Source: a virus
Reading direction: 5' to 3' (one strand)
Length of the DNA: 44,399 bases
IMG/VR virus record: IMGVR_UViG_3300020312_000161
Coordinates: 1 to 44,399 of that record
Part shown: piece after piece, positions 1 to 10,700 of the stretch
How positions within the stretch are numbered: position 1 is the first letter of the stretch
How the letters are laid out: each line of letters starts with the position of its first letter
Notes under the pieces: generated by a model
What the model was told of the DNA's origin: nothing
The model's database searches: none
Seen by the model: only the letters and a program-made list of their open reading frames with translations
Translations under genes and position numbers: made by a program

Positions 1-275
1 GCTGTCTGAATTCCGAAGCTAGCTAAAACTCCAGTAAAAACCGAAGCTATAAATGTCGGATCTATTTTCTGTTGTTCCAATCCTGGAACTGTCACATAGT
101 TCAAAGTCAATATTCCACCCGACCACACCAACACGCCAATTCTGACCATTGTTGAGATGATCGCTGCTTGTTCTTCAGCGTCTGGAAGTATAGCATCTTT
201 TGCTTTTGCAAGCAATCCCTTTTTTTCTTCTTTGGATTCTTCTGCTACAACTTCTTCTTTAATTTCTTCAGCCAT
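1..275 (-). CDS. Small membrane protein, C-terminus cut off by window edge
   Basis: Reading leftward from the ATG at 273-275 gives at least 91 residues beginning MAEEIKEEVVAEESKEEKKG and running off the window. The first 35 or so residues are highly charged (Glu/Lys). After them come two hydrophobic stretches, around residues 40-62 (IISTMVRIGVLVWSGGILTL) and 73-90 (PTFIASVFTGVLASFGIQ), which look like two transmembrane segments. A small two-span protein with a charged tail, next to packaging genes in a phage, could be a holin or another envelope protein, but I do not recognise a named family. It lies 21 bp after the upstream cupin gene in the same direction and is probably late-transcribed. 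The reading frame is clear; the function is a guess. Confidence 0.75.
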   Translation of the reverse strand, partial: MAEEIKEEVVAEESKEEKKGLLAKAKDAILPDAEEQAAIISTMVRIGVLVWSGGILTLNYVTVPGLEQQKIDPTFIASVFTGVLASFGIQT

Positions 276-296
276 CAATGTAAGAGTAACTAGCTC

Positions 297-779
297 CTAT
301 TTATCCCAAGCAAAACTTAAAGTGACCCTTGGCTCTATAACTATAGGATCATGATAAACACCAGCAGGAATAAACATACCATCTCCAGGTGCTAAACAAT
401 ATTCATCACCTTCTATATCATACATTGTACTACCAATAGATTGAATCAACAAAACATCTATGTCATCATTATGTTTTCCATATGTAGGAGCTGAAAAACC
501 TAATGAAGTATAGACATGCAAATTTCTTATACCTTCTTTCTTTTCAACCTTATTAAATACCTCTCCTATACTATTAGGATAAAAATCATTCATCAATACA
601 AATGTAGGAGCAGGAGATCTCATTAAAGATTCTGCCATATTTAATATTTTAAATGACCCATCTTCAAATTCCTCAGACATCTTAGATATTACATCACCCC
701 ATTCAACATTACAATCTGTAAACTGTTGGGGTAAGTATTCAAATTCTGTTCTGTGAGGACAACATAATTTATTTGGCAT
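297..779 (-). CDS. Cupin/JmjC-like putative metal-dependent oxygenase
   Basis: A 160-aa protein. The C-terminal half has a cupin pattern: H103-N-D105 in GKHNDDIDVLL, then the turn CLAPGDGMFIPAGVYHD with H143. An HxD...H triad is the Fe(II) site of JmjC/2-oxoglutarate hydroxylases, and LAPGDGMFIPAGVYH is typical of the second cupin motif. T4-like cyanophages are known to carry several Fe(II)/2-oxoglutarate oxygenases. The substrate cannot be told from sequence, and it could instead be a non-catalytic cupin. I start at the ATG at 777-779; one codon upstream is only a TTG. The start overlaps the gp16 stop by 11 bp, so the gene is part of the late packaging operon. Position between small terminase and the expected large terminase is unusual for a metabolic-looking gene. 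Confidence 0.7.
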   Translation of the reverse strand: MPNKLCCPHRTEFEYLPQQFTDCNVEWGDVISKMSEEFEDGSFKILNMAESLMRSPAPTFVLMNDFYPNSIGEVFNKVEKKEGIRNLHVYTSLGFSAPTYGKHNDDIDVLLIQSIGSTMYDIEGDEYCLAPGDGMFIPAGVYHDPIVIEPRVTLSFAWDK

Positions 780-1185
780 CAAGAAATCCTTGTTTAATCA
801 TTTTCTGCAATTCAGCAGTACTACCTGTGAATATTGCATTGTTAGTAACATTGTTAGTAGTCTTATTTTTAGTCTCATCAATCTCCTTAACTTTCTTCTG
901 GAGATCCATTAGTTTGTCTGCAATATCAGCAGTTGATTTTAAAACCTGACCTGCTACTTCAAATGCTCTAGGAGATCCAGACTCACCAGCAACCTCCATA
1001 ATACCATTTAAAGTTTCTTGACCCTTTTCTATTAAGGAATATAACTGAGCACGAGAATATTCATAGTCTTTATCTACTTCAGCCTTATGATCTTTTTGTA
1101 CTGGAACATCTTTATGTGCATTAAACTTTTGAACATAAGAATGCTCAGAAGTAGTATTTAATGCATCATCTATTGGTTTGGACAT
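769..1185 (-). CDS. 16: Terminase small subunit, T4 gp16 homologue
   Basis: A 138-aa protein. The middle matches the T4 gp16 core: GSPRAFEVAGQVLKSTADIA, then KLMDLQKKVKEID. The C-terminal TGSTAELQKMI matches the conserved F-x-GS-x-x-EL segment. In T4, gp16 forms a ring that recognises concatemeric DNA and regulates the large terminase gp17 during packaging. The predicted helices at residues 60-105 would form the oligomerisation hairpin. I chose the ATG at 1183-1185 (MSKPIDD) because a strong GGAGG lies 8 bases upstream; an ATG six codons earlier (1201-1203) has no such site. The start lies inside the 3' end of the preceding gene. gp17 is expected beyond the left window edge. Confidence 0.88.
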   Translation of the reverse strand: MSKPIDDALNTTSEHSYVQKFNAHKDVPVQKDHKAEVDKDYEYSRAQLYSLIEKGQETLNGIMEVAGESGSPRAFEVAGQVLKSTADIADKLMDLQKKVKEIDETKNKTTNNVTNNAIFTGSTAELQKMIKQGFLDAK

Positions 1186-1498
1186 TTTCCGATCCTCCAA
1201 CATAGTCTATATCAGCATGAAGATTTTCAGATGCACCAACATGGAAAGGATTGTTTCTTGATGTAGCAATTCTGTACATCTTTTCATGCATGGTTATATT
1301 ATCTGCTATCTCTTCTTCGGGTCTAGGTGGGTTATAAGCATCATCACAATCAGAAGATCCATACATATCGAATCTATCATTAGTTGCTATTGGCATATCA
1401 TCAAGGGGGTTGTGTTTATATTCTGTATATGGTATATATTTCCAATTGGGATCAAACCAAGGATCGTAAGGAACTTTATCTGGTGCAGCGTAGGTCAT
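1166..1498 (-). CDS. Small hypothetical protein between gp15 and gp16
   Basis: A 110-aa protein, MTYAAPDKVPYDPWFDPNW..., rich in Tyr, Pro, Asp and Asn with several Trp, and without membrane segments. I do not recognise a family. Its ATG overlaps the gp15 stop codon (ATGA) and has an AGGAGG 4 bases upstream. Its 3' end overlaps the gp16 start by 20 bp. The tight fit between two essential late genes, plus the strong ribosome site, makes it a real gene. A structural or packaging role is inferred from position only. Confidence 0.8.
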   Translation of the reverse strand: MTYAAPDKVPYDPWFDPNWKYIPYTEYKHNPLDDMPIATNDRFDMYGSSDCDDAYNPPRPEEEIADNITMHEKMYRIATSRNNPFHVGASENLHADIDYVGGSENVQTNR

Positions 1499-2307
1499 AC
1501 ATCCTCCTGTCTAGTTGGGCTATACTTCTTGGAATCGCCAAACATAGTAGTTGTTTCGCTAAATCCAAAGTCATCCTCAGGTCCAGCAGAAACAGGATCT
1601 GGGGTAACAGTATACCTCATCTCACGCTTAGCTGCCTGAGTATCAGTATTTGCATAGTAATCAACTTGAACTTTCTTAATGAGACCGTCTGTAGTATCAG
1701 CAACAGGACCAAAGAGGTAGGTCTTAGCAGTAAACTGGAAGGTATACATTAGTACCCTCCTAGTTGAAAAATCTCCTTCATATTCATCACTAAAAGAAAT
1801 ATTATCTAATACAATAGGAATATCTCTTTTTTCTCCAATAGAATCTACTAGATCTATTGTAACATTAAATGCTGGTTGAAAGAAAGGAAGTATCTGTTCT
1901 ACAATTTGCAATGCATCATCATTCAATTTAGTCATTGAATTTAATTCAAAATTAATATTATAAGGTACTGGTAAATATACTTTTTTTACTTTAGTATTTG
2001 ATGGATCTCTATTATCAACTGCCTTAAATGTTCTTGTTATACTAGACTTTCTACCAGGATCATATGACATACCAGTCATTTCAAATGACAGTCTAGGTAG
2101 AGTAATAGCAGTTGCTTTTGACAACTCTTCCTGCTGTTCAAGTTTAGCTAAGAATTTTTGTTTTGGTCCATATATTAATGGAACTTTAGTTTCACTAAGA
2201 GTGCCACCTTGCCTATCATCATGTCTAATATTAATATCATTAAACAGTGTACCAAAGGCAATAATGGTCTTTCTTAAAATTTCATGGTAGAAATAAGTAC
2301 CTAACAT
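1495..2307 (-). CDS. 15: Tail sheath terminator/stabiliser, T4 gp15 homologue
   Basis: A 270-aa protein, about the size of T4 gp15 (272 aa). The start MLGTYFYHEILRKTIIAFGT matches the T4 N-terminus (M-x-G-Y-F-Y...R). The segment DALQIVEQILPFFQPAFNVT is nearly the same as T4 QIVEQILPYFQPHFN, and the following FSTRRVLMYTFQFTAKTYLFGP and DGLIKKVQVDYYANTD also align. gp15 forms a hexameric ring at the head end of the tail, stabilises the contracted or extended sheath, and joins tail to neck. Its ATG overlaps the gp14 stop (TAATG), and GGAGATGT upstream can serve as ribosome site. Confidence 0.95.
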   Translation of the reverse strand: MLGTYFYHEILRKTIIAFGTLFNDINIRHDDRQGGTLSETKVPLIYGPKQKFLAKLEQQEELSKATAITLPRLSFEMTGMSYDPGRKSSITRTFKAVDNRDPSNTKVKKVYLPVPYNINFELNSMTKLNDDALQIVEQILPFFQPAFNVTIDLVDSIGEKRDIPIVLDNISFSDEYEGDFSTRRVLMYTFQFTAKTYLFGPVADTTDGLIKKVQVDYYANTDTQAAKREMRYTVTPDPVSAGPEDDFGFSETTTMFGDSKKYSPTRQEDV

Positions 2308-3974
2308 TATACATCTCCAAAGGGATTAGATTCAGTAAAATCGAGAAGCTTATCCGCTTCTACTTCAAATTCATCATTCATAAAGTATTCATCACCTGCA
2401 GCTTGATCACTCAAGTCATCATTATAAGAGAAGACTTGATATCTAGCAGATGATGCAGTTCCAGTAATGTACTCACCAGATCTGAAATCACCAGTATTTA
2501 TGGACACTTCTAACTGTCTAGTAGTTGCATTCCAACTCTTAACATATGCTTCAGTACCAGAATCAGATCCAACTACCCTTTCATTTATGTGATATGTTCC
2601 AATACCTGTACTCAATGGAGCACTGATAGAAACTGTAGGAGTTGCTTCATAACCTTCACCAGCATCTGTTAAGTATATTCTAAACATACTAGATCCAGAC
2701 AGAGTTGCAACAGCAGTTGCTTGTACCTGACCTGCCTTAGCACCAACCATAGCACCAGTACCAACAAATGTACCAGGATTAGCAGAACCAATACCACCAA
2801 AGGAAGTACCAATACCAACACTGCTAGTACCAATAGAAGTTACAATAGCACCGCCAATAAGAGTTACTTGTCCAGCACCACTAACAAAATTAATAGTATG
2901 ACCTATAGCAATATTTGCCATAGTATTAATTCCAGTAATCTCCATTGTTCCTGCAGTAGCAACACCAGTAAACTGATATTGTTTATCAACAAACTGAGGG
3001 TGTTGAATAGTAACTATAGGAGGAGAAACATAGTTAGAACCTGGTTGCTGAATTCTAATAGAACAGATACCACTATTTGTTAATGTAGCAGTTGCAGCAG
3101 CACCTACACCTGGAGTACCAAATCCAATAGTAGGTGGTTCCTGATAAGCAAAACCTGGATTAGTTATAGCAAGATAATCTATAGCAGCAAGATTTCCTTT
3201 GGTAGTAGTAATTGCTACAACAGCACCAAGAGATGTTGATACACCAGCAGGAGATGGTGAAACCGTAATATTGGGTACAGATGTATATCCAGAACCATCA
3301 TCATTTAGTGTAACCATTCTCATTGCACCAGATAGTGCAAAAGTATCTACAGATGCTTTAGCAGTAGATCCTATACCAGCAAGAGTAACTGTGGTAATAA
3401 ACCCTTCTTCACTTAATCTCTCATCAATACCAGCAACATTTGTATCGATGATATCGTCTTGAATCTGATATAGCTCACATTGTAATTCATAAGTATAATT
3501 CTTACCTAACTGAAAGAAAGGACTCTCATGTTCTACATGCTTAATCTCAAATAACCTTTCTCCATATGGGAACCATATTAAATCACCTTCCTTAGGTCTA
3601 GTACCAAAATCTATATCTCCATCTAATGCACCAGTTAAGTTTGTAGAATTAAATTGGAAAGGTGCAATAAAATCTTCGTATCTTTCTCTAGATATTGTTA
3701 AAGTAATTTCATTCTGTAGGTTAATACCAAACTTAGTCATCACATCACTACCTTTAGCATACCCCTCATAGTTGTTTAGGTACGCTTCAATAAGATAATT
3801 ATCATTGAATTTTGATGATTGAACTTCTCCCAATACATCATCTGTAACAATTTGTTTTCTAGGGATGTAATAAACATCCATCCCAAACATCTGAAGATGT
3901 TCATCCACTAAAGACTGTACCAGTCTTTGCTCATCAGGTGAACCGTGTTGAAAGAAGGGTGATACAGGTGTCAT
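2307..3974 (-). CDS. 14: Neck protein, T4 gp14 homologue with large insertion
   Basis: A 555-aa protein, about twice T4 gp14 (256 aa). Residues 18-180 carry the gp14 core: DEHLQMFGMDVYYIPRK, AYLNNYEGYAKGSDVMTKFG, RPKEGDLIWFPYGERLFEI and ESPFFQLGKNYTYELQ. The end NPFGDV matches the T4 NPFDNDF tail. Between them, roughly residues 185-515, is a Gly/Thr/Val-rich insertion with repeated GxGY..PxxxxxP units (DGSGYTSVPNITVSPSP, NPGFAYQEPPTIGFGTP, QPGSNYVSPPIVTIQHP, DAGEGYEATPTVSISAP). gp14 with gp13 completes the neck between head and tail. The insertion may be a surface decoration or whisker-like extension (inference). TAATG overlap with gp13. Confidence 0.93.
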   Translation of the reverse strand: MTPVSPFFQHGSPDEQRLVQSLVDEHLQMFGMDVYYIPRKQIVTDDVLGEVQSSKFNDNYLIEAYLNNYEGYAKGSDVMTKFGINLQNEITLTISRERYEDFIAPFQFNSTNLTGALDGDIDFGTRPKEGDLIWFPYGERLFEIKHVEHESPFFQLGKNYTYELQCELYQIQDDIIDTNVAGIDERLSEEGFITTVTLAGIGSTAKASVDTFALSGAMRMVTLNDDGSGYTSVPNITVSPSPAGVSTSLGAVVAITTTKGNLAAIDYLAITNPGFAYQEPPTIGFGTPGVGAAATATLTNSGICSIRIQQPGSNYVSPPIVTIQHPQFVDKQYQFTGVATAGTMEITGINTMANIAIGHTINFVSGAGQVTLIGGAIVTSIGTSSVGIGTSFGGIGSANPGTFVGTGAMVGAKAGQVQATAVATLSGSSMFRIYLTDAGEGYEATPTVSISAPLSTGIGTYHINERVVGSDSGTEAYVKSWNATTRQLEVSINTGDFRSGEYITGTASSARYQVFSYNDDLSDQAAGDEYFMNDEFEVEADKLLDFTESNPFGDV

Positions 3975-4795
3975 TAACCTATCATGTCAAGGACTGGAAT
4001 TTCGTAAGTAGATAGCATTTTTTCTTCTATCTCTCTTAACTCTAGGTCAGCATCTTCATAGATCTGACGACCATTAAGTTCTATACCTCCAGGAAGTTTA
4101 ACTCCTTGGAATTTAATGAGGTTCTGACCCCACTGTTTTTTAATCTTTGATGTCAAATATCTCTTTAAGAAAGAATCATTATAGACACCACTGTAGTTGG
4201 AAGGATCCATTATTCTATAACACTCAATTAATACCCAATGACCAACAGTTGTGGAAGCCCAATCAATATCCATATAAAGTCTATTGTTTCTCTTATTATA
4301 TCTAATTTGAGTAGATGTAGTTAACAAGAAATTAATATCTTCTAGATATGTTTTAGTCATAGAATAATTTAGTAGACCATCATATCCCAAATTAAAAGCA
4401 ATATCATTTAAGAATAATTGATACTTCAAATTAAACATACCATTACTAAGACCACTACTATCAAACTGCATAACTCTTTCAATTCCTAATATAGAATCTG
4501 GAACTGTAAGATAACTTTCATTTTCTTCAAATACACCAGATGCAGTAGATGTACTAGCAATACCTACACTAAATCCACCACCTCTTGCTCTACCCTTCTC
4601 CTTGTCTTCTTCAGTAAGTTGATACTTAAGCAATACCTTTTCGACACCATCAAAATGTCTCTCATAAAAATATTGTAAAGAGTCATCCATTAAGTCATCA
4701 ATTTGCTCATCAGCAACATTAATCTCCAAGATTGGAGCACCTAATTGTCTTAGACAGTAATCAGCTAGTGTTGCTCTACTATTCGGTTTTGCCAT
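3974..4795 (-). CDS. 13: Neck protein, T4 gp13 homologue
   Basis: A 273-aa protein beginning MAKPNSRATLADYCLRQLGA and continuing with PILEINVADEQIDDLMDDSLQYF, the characteristic N-terminal signature of T4-like gp13. The C-terminal half has YNKRNNRLYMDIDW, VLIECYRIMDP and the basic stretch LKRYLTSKIKKQWGQNLIKF, also typical. gp13 binds the portal exit with gp14 and lets the filled head accept a tail. A small GGGFSVGIASTSTASG linker around residue 72 resembles the Gly/Ser-Thr linkers in the other structural proteins here. A GGAGG lies about 9 bases before the ATG, which overlaps the stop of the fibre gene (TAATG). Confidence 0.93.
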   Translation of the reverse strand: MAKPNSRATLADYCLRQLGAPILEINVADEQIDDLMDDSLQYFYERHFDGVEKVLLKYQLTEEDKEKGRARGGGFSVGIASTSTASGVFEENESYLTVPDSILGIERVMQFDSSGLSNGMFNLKYQLFLNDIAFNLGYDGLLNYSMTKTYLEDINFLLTTSTQIRYNKRNNRLYMDIDWASTTVGHWVLIECYRIMDPSNYSGVYNDSFLKRYLTSKIKKQWGQNLIKFQGVKLPGGIELNGRQIYEDADLELREIEEKMLSTYEIPVLDMIG

Positions 4796-7700
4796 TAGAA
4801 GAATCCTCCATCGATGGAGTCAGTCCATTGTGGGACTCCAGAAGCGTTTGTGGTCATTACATAGTTAGAAGTAGTTAGGAATCCAACTGTGCTTGCGGTA
4901 CTCACCAATCTACCATCATCTTCAAAGTAACCCATACCATTTGGACCACTGTATCCAATACCAGTGCTTCCACCCTGATCTGAGCGATAATATAATCCTT
5001 GTTTAAATGTAGCATATCCTACGACATGTACATTATCTTGAATAGTGACTTGTCCTGCAGCAGAATCTAAAACTAATTCCCCACTATTGGTTTCAATTCT
5101 AGTAGAAGAACTACCAGCACCAATCTTAATGTCAGAAACTGTAGTAACACCAGTAATAACAACTTCATTAAATGTACTGATTCCAGTAATCTTAATGTTT
5201 CTACCATTAACCTCATCATATACAACATCACCAATAACATTCAAGTTACCAGCGACATATATGTCGTCTTGGAATGTTGCTATACCAACAAAAGTAGAGA
5301 AACCAGCGAAGGTCATCTCAGTAGCAATACCAGTCTGTATTCTGGCATTTGTTATTGCAAAGTCAGTTGCTAAACCAGCAGTGATCTTAGCATCAAGGAT
5401 ATCTGCATCAGCAAGATCAACAGCATTGGCAGTTACTACACCAGCAGTTGCTGTGATAGAAGAACCAATTGCAACTTCTCCCTTATAGACACCGTTATCT
5501 TTGAAGGTAACGATACCAAGCATTTCTGATCCAGATGCTCTAGCAATGAATCTGTCACCACTACCAGAAGCTGCTGAATCAGCATACATCAACTTAATTG
5601 TCTTATTATCGACAGTTAAGAAGTCACTGCTACCAGCAGCAGTTTGTACACTAAAGTAATCACTTCTTATTTGAAGTCTTGCATATGTTGCATTGCCATT
5701 TGCATGAGAGAAGATTGTATGACCTCTGTTAGCAAATGCATCAGTATCAACATGTTCAACAGTTAAATCGTCATCTGAACCAATTCTTACCTTAACATTG
5801 TCTGGAAGATCTGTATGACTATTAAGACCAACAGGAGCATTAATTGTTAATGATCCATCACCAACAGTTTGACCAACTGTAAACGCTGTAGCAAGACCTG
5901 TAGCGATCTTAGCATCAACTACATCTAGGTTATTAACATCTGCACTACTGCTGACTGTTACAACGCCTGTAGCATTGATTCTCTCGAATCTAGCAGTGTC
6001 TAGAACATCTAACCTATCTCTAACAGTAGCAGTTCCGATACCAATTTTCTGATTGGCATCGATACGCATTGCCTCTTCATTGTCAGTAGAGAGGCGAATA
6101 GTACCATCAGTACCACTATCAGTTAAAGCAATAGATGTATCACCCTTCTGGAAAGAATCCAGTTGAATGGTTGTAGCAGTTAGAATACCTAAAACATGAA
6201 CATCACCAGTAATGTTGACATCACCAGCACCAGAAGGATCAATATTAATATCACCTGTAGTAGATTCAATATTATTACCAGCAATTTGGATATTACCAAA
6301 TGTACCACTGGTAGGTGTTATTTGGCTACTATTACCAGAAGAATCTGAAACAGTTAAATTGGATAATGCTTGAAGACTGGTTACCTGTTGTGAGAATGCA
6401 ACTGTACCGTTTTCTTGGTCAACATAGAATGCTTCACCAACACGGAAGTCTCCTTTCTGGTCAATACTAACAAATGATACATCACCATTATTGGTTTGAG
6501 TAACTTCGTTTGCTTGTATTGCTGTATTAGGATCGTTACTAATATCACCACCAGAACCAACATGGTTAAAGTTAAGTGCAAAACATCTTAGAGTAACACC
6601 ATCACCATCAGCAACAACACCCTTTTGACCATACTCAACTGCACAACCAACTGAACGCATGTCAGCACCAAACTGACTGTAATCAGCAAGGATAATCTTA
6701 GTAGCAGTTCCTACTCCACTGTTAGGTTGAGTTATTCTGATATCCTGAGTAACTATCGTGTCATCAGTAGCAGTTGAAACACCATTAGTTCCGTTGAAGT
6801 CAACTAGTAATGAAGTATTCTTATTACCAGCAGCCTCAGCACTATAACCATAAGTATATGCACCATCTGGTAGTGCATGAGATCCTTTCTGGACAAATAC
6901 ATCATCAATCCAACCTGTAACTGCGTTAGCAGCACCGTCAAAATCAGCACCAATTACAATAGGTTTCTGTGTACCTAGATCAGTAGAATATGATGTTGCT
7001 TCAGCTCTCTTAGCACCATTAGAATATGCTATTAATTTTGTACCTCTCTTGGCAACAGCGATATGATGCCATGCACCAGTTGTAATACCTGCACTAGCAG
7101 CAGATAATGCTGTTGTATGTCCAACACGAACATCGTATTCATTACCTCTGAAGGCAATACTTAAACCACTTGTATCTGTTCCTGACTCTCTAAAGTCAAT
7201 AGCAGTAGCACTAGTTAATCCAGTACTATTCCTATAAACCCAGAAACCAACAGCAAATTCTCCTGTACCAAATCCAAACTCATCATCACTTGATGCACTA
7301 ACAGAATCGTTAGTACCATCTAATTTAAGTGATGCAGTACCAAACTTCTTAACACTAGTATCTAACTGAGCATCACCATTGAAAGTAAGTGTCTTAGCAG
7401 TTCTTGCTTGTAGTAATTCAAATCCAAGCTGCTTACCAGTTACATCAAGATATGTACCATCGTAGTTAGCTACAACAGCAGTACCTAATCCAGTAACACC
7501 ATCAGTGTCATAGTAAGTGATTGTATCACCAATACCAAGTGCTGATGTTGTAGTAATACCAGTTAGTCTTAATCTTGTCTTACCAGCAGATGAAAGACCG
7601 ACTGTACCAGATTCACCTTTAATACCTGTAGAAGCAAAGTATGTGAAACAGTTAAGGAACTCAATACGAGCACCGTTGGTCATCACTAGACCTGGAGCAT

Positions 7701-10700
7701 TAGGTACAATGAAGGTTGCTTCATTGAATAACATTCCTGCTTCAATGGATCCTGCTTGAACCTGAGAACCATCAATATAAGCACCACCACCAGATATGTA
7801 AGAAGATGGAGGTGAGTCAGCAGAACCATAACCATATGGATCAGCAGCAGTTGTATTAGTACCTTTGTTGTATACAGTTACACGCTGAACATAAGGAGAT
7901 CTGGCAGTAATTGCAATACCAGGTGCATACTTAAATGCATATCCTTGATTACCTGCGGTATCAAAGAACATGTCAGCGATAGTTAAGTCTTCAATAACTG
8001 TTTTATCATTCAGTAAGAAGCAGTCTTTTTGCTTCGTAGCACTTGTTGGAACAATCTTAGTAGCACGAAGACCATTACCCTTAACAGTTAATCCAGCAGG
8101 AACATATAATGGGAATGTCTCTTCATAAACACCACCACCAATATTCAATGTCTCATTAACTCCTCTAATATTAGGAGCAACATTAACATTAATTGTAAAT
8201 GATGTTGTACTATTAACTGTAACAGCCGTTGTTACACCAGCAATAGGATCAGTGCCAGAACGAGGATAAGTCTTACTTGCAGTATGACCATCCATCGAAC
8301 AAGTGAATGATAATGAATTATTATCAAGGGTGATAGTATCACCTGTTGTCATACCATGAGCACCAGCAAATGATAGAGTTAATTCTCCAGTATGCTCATT
8401 GTAAGTTGCTCCATTAGGAGACTTCTGGTTACCTGATTCAGCACCACTTTGGACATTAACTGCGTTTGTAGCAGTACCACCGTTATAGGTATGGGCATAC
8501 CTATTAGAAATTCTTGATAGAGCGTATCTAACTGTTTTAAACGGTCTATCCTTAGTGCGACCACGAGAAGCATCGTAAGCATCAAGACCATGAGTATCAA
8601 CATACCATACATCATCAGCAGGGTTGATAGTAGCAATACCAATCTGAGCAGGTTCTTTCCATGAAAGAGTGTTATCAGCATTAGTACTCAACATATGCTG
8701 AGTGTTAATACCAACAACTCCTGTGGAGTCATATAGAGAGGTTACATAACCAGCACCAATCTTAAGGTTTACAATATCTCCATCATTAACATCAATAACA
8801 CCTGTGAAGGTTGCTGCAGTAGCTACAACAACATCAGTAACTGCCAATCCAGTCAAGGATAAACTATCAGCACTTAAGTTGGAAACATGTGCAGTTGTAA
8901 TAGTAGCGTAAGTACCAACCAGTGAAGTTACAACACCAGCAGTGACCTTAGCATTTACTATATCACCTTCGGTTGCATCAATCGTAGTGATTGTAGCAGC
9001 AGTACCAACTATGTCAGTTATAATACCTGAAGTAATCTTAACATCTTTCAGATCAGCAGTCTCAGTATCAAATACTGTTATAGTTGCATAAGTACCAACC
9101 TGAGAAGTAATAATACCTGAGGTGATCTTAACATCGTTTAGATCAGCAGTCTCGGTATCAAAAGTTGTAATAGTCGCATAAGTACCAACTATTGATGTAA
9201 TAACACCAGCAGTGATCTTAGCGTTAACGATATCACCTTCTGTGCTATCGATAGTTGTAATGGTTGCTGCAGTACCAACAACATCAGTAACAGCAATTCC
9301 AGTAAAGCTTAGATTATCAGCACTCAGAGTTGTTATGTGTGCTGTAGTGAATGTTGCATAAGTACCGACTGTAGAATCAACACTTAGGTCATCAACATAA
9401 GCAACACCGTCAATATGGATATCTTTCCATTGTTGAGTAGCACTACCAATATCATAAGTATCGTCATCGTCAGGGATAAAGTTAGAATCAATGTCTGCAT
9501 TGAATACAACATTATCTGTTATAGAATCACCAAGACCGATTGTACCTCCATTGAAGGTTACATTACCAGTAAAGGTAGTTGCACCACCAACTCTAAGGTC
9601 AGCAGTAATATTAACATCAGTAAATGTAGCAGCAACACCGATAATATCAGTTATGATACCAACAGTAATCTTAGCAAATTCAATATCACCATTTTCAGAA
9701 TCAATAGTTGTAATAGTTGCTGCTGTACCAACAATATCAGTAATGATACCAGAAGTTACCTTAACATCTTTAAGGTCAGCAGTTTCTGTATCAAATACAG
9801 TTATAGTTGCATAAGTGCCAACTTGAGATGTAATAATACCAGCAGTAATCTTAACATCTTGTAAGTCTGCAGTTTCAGTATCAAATACTGTTATGGTTGC
9901 ATAAGTACCAACCTGTGATGTAATGATACCAGCAGTAATCTTTGCTTGTTCAATATCTGTGTTGATAAAATCAACATTAGTAATAGTAGCAGCAGTACCA
10001 ACGATATCGGTAATGATACCAGTAGTAATCTTAACACTCTGAAGATCTGCTATCTCTGTGTCAAATGTGGTTATAGTTGCAGCAGTACCAACAATGTCAG
10101 TAATGATACCAGCAGTGATCTGAACATCTCTAAGATCTGCGGTTTCAGTATCAAATACTGTTATTGTCGCATAAGTACCAACTTGAGATGTAATGATACC
10201 AGAAGTAATCTTAACATCGTTTAGATCTGCTGTCTCAGTATCAAATACAGTTATTGTTGAATAAGTACCAACATAAGATGTTTGAACACCAGCAGTAACA
10301 TATAGTGCTTCTATACCAAGACTATTAACATCTAATTGAGGAATAGTAGCAACACCAGTGATGTTGACATCACCATCCACATCGAGGAGTGCTGTTGGTG
10401 TGGTGGTCCCGATTCCAACCCAACCGTCCTTATTACCAGATACCCACTTAACATCACCTGAACCAATTATTAACTGATCGTCTTGATCTGGATATCTAAC
10501 ATCTTGTCCTTTACCAATGATAACATTATTATTACCAGTATTATGAGTACCAGCAGAATTACCAATAGCTACATTATCACTACCCATTACATTGTAAAGG
10601 GCAAATGCACCAATAGCAATGTTATTGCTTTGGTTAGTGGATATACCAGCACCCCATAGTGCTTCTCTACCTATACCAATATTCTGCTCATGATCTTCCT

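Noticed and set aside
5045-5488. Plus-strand 147-codon reading
   Set aside because: Antisense of the fibre C-terminal region; no start signals, and repeats of Val/Pro/Ala mirror the coding strand.
9415-9864. Plus-strand 149-codon reading in the fibre repeat region
   Set aside because: Composition (Ser, Asn, Ile, Cys) follows directly from the antisense of the 90-bp repeats.
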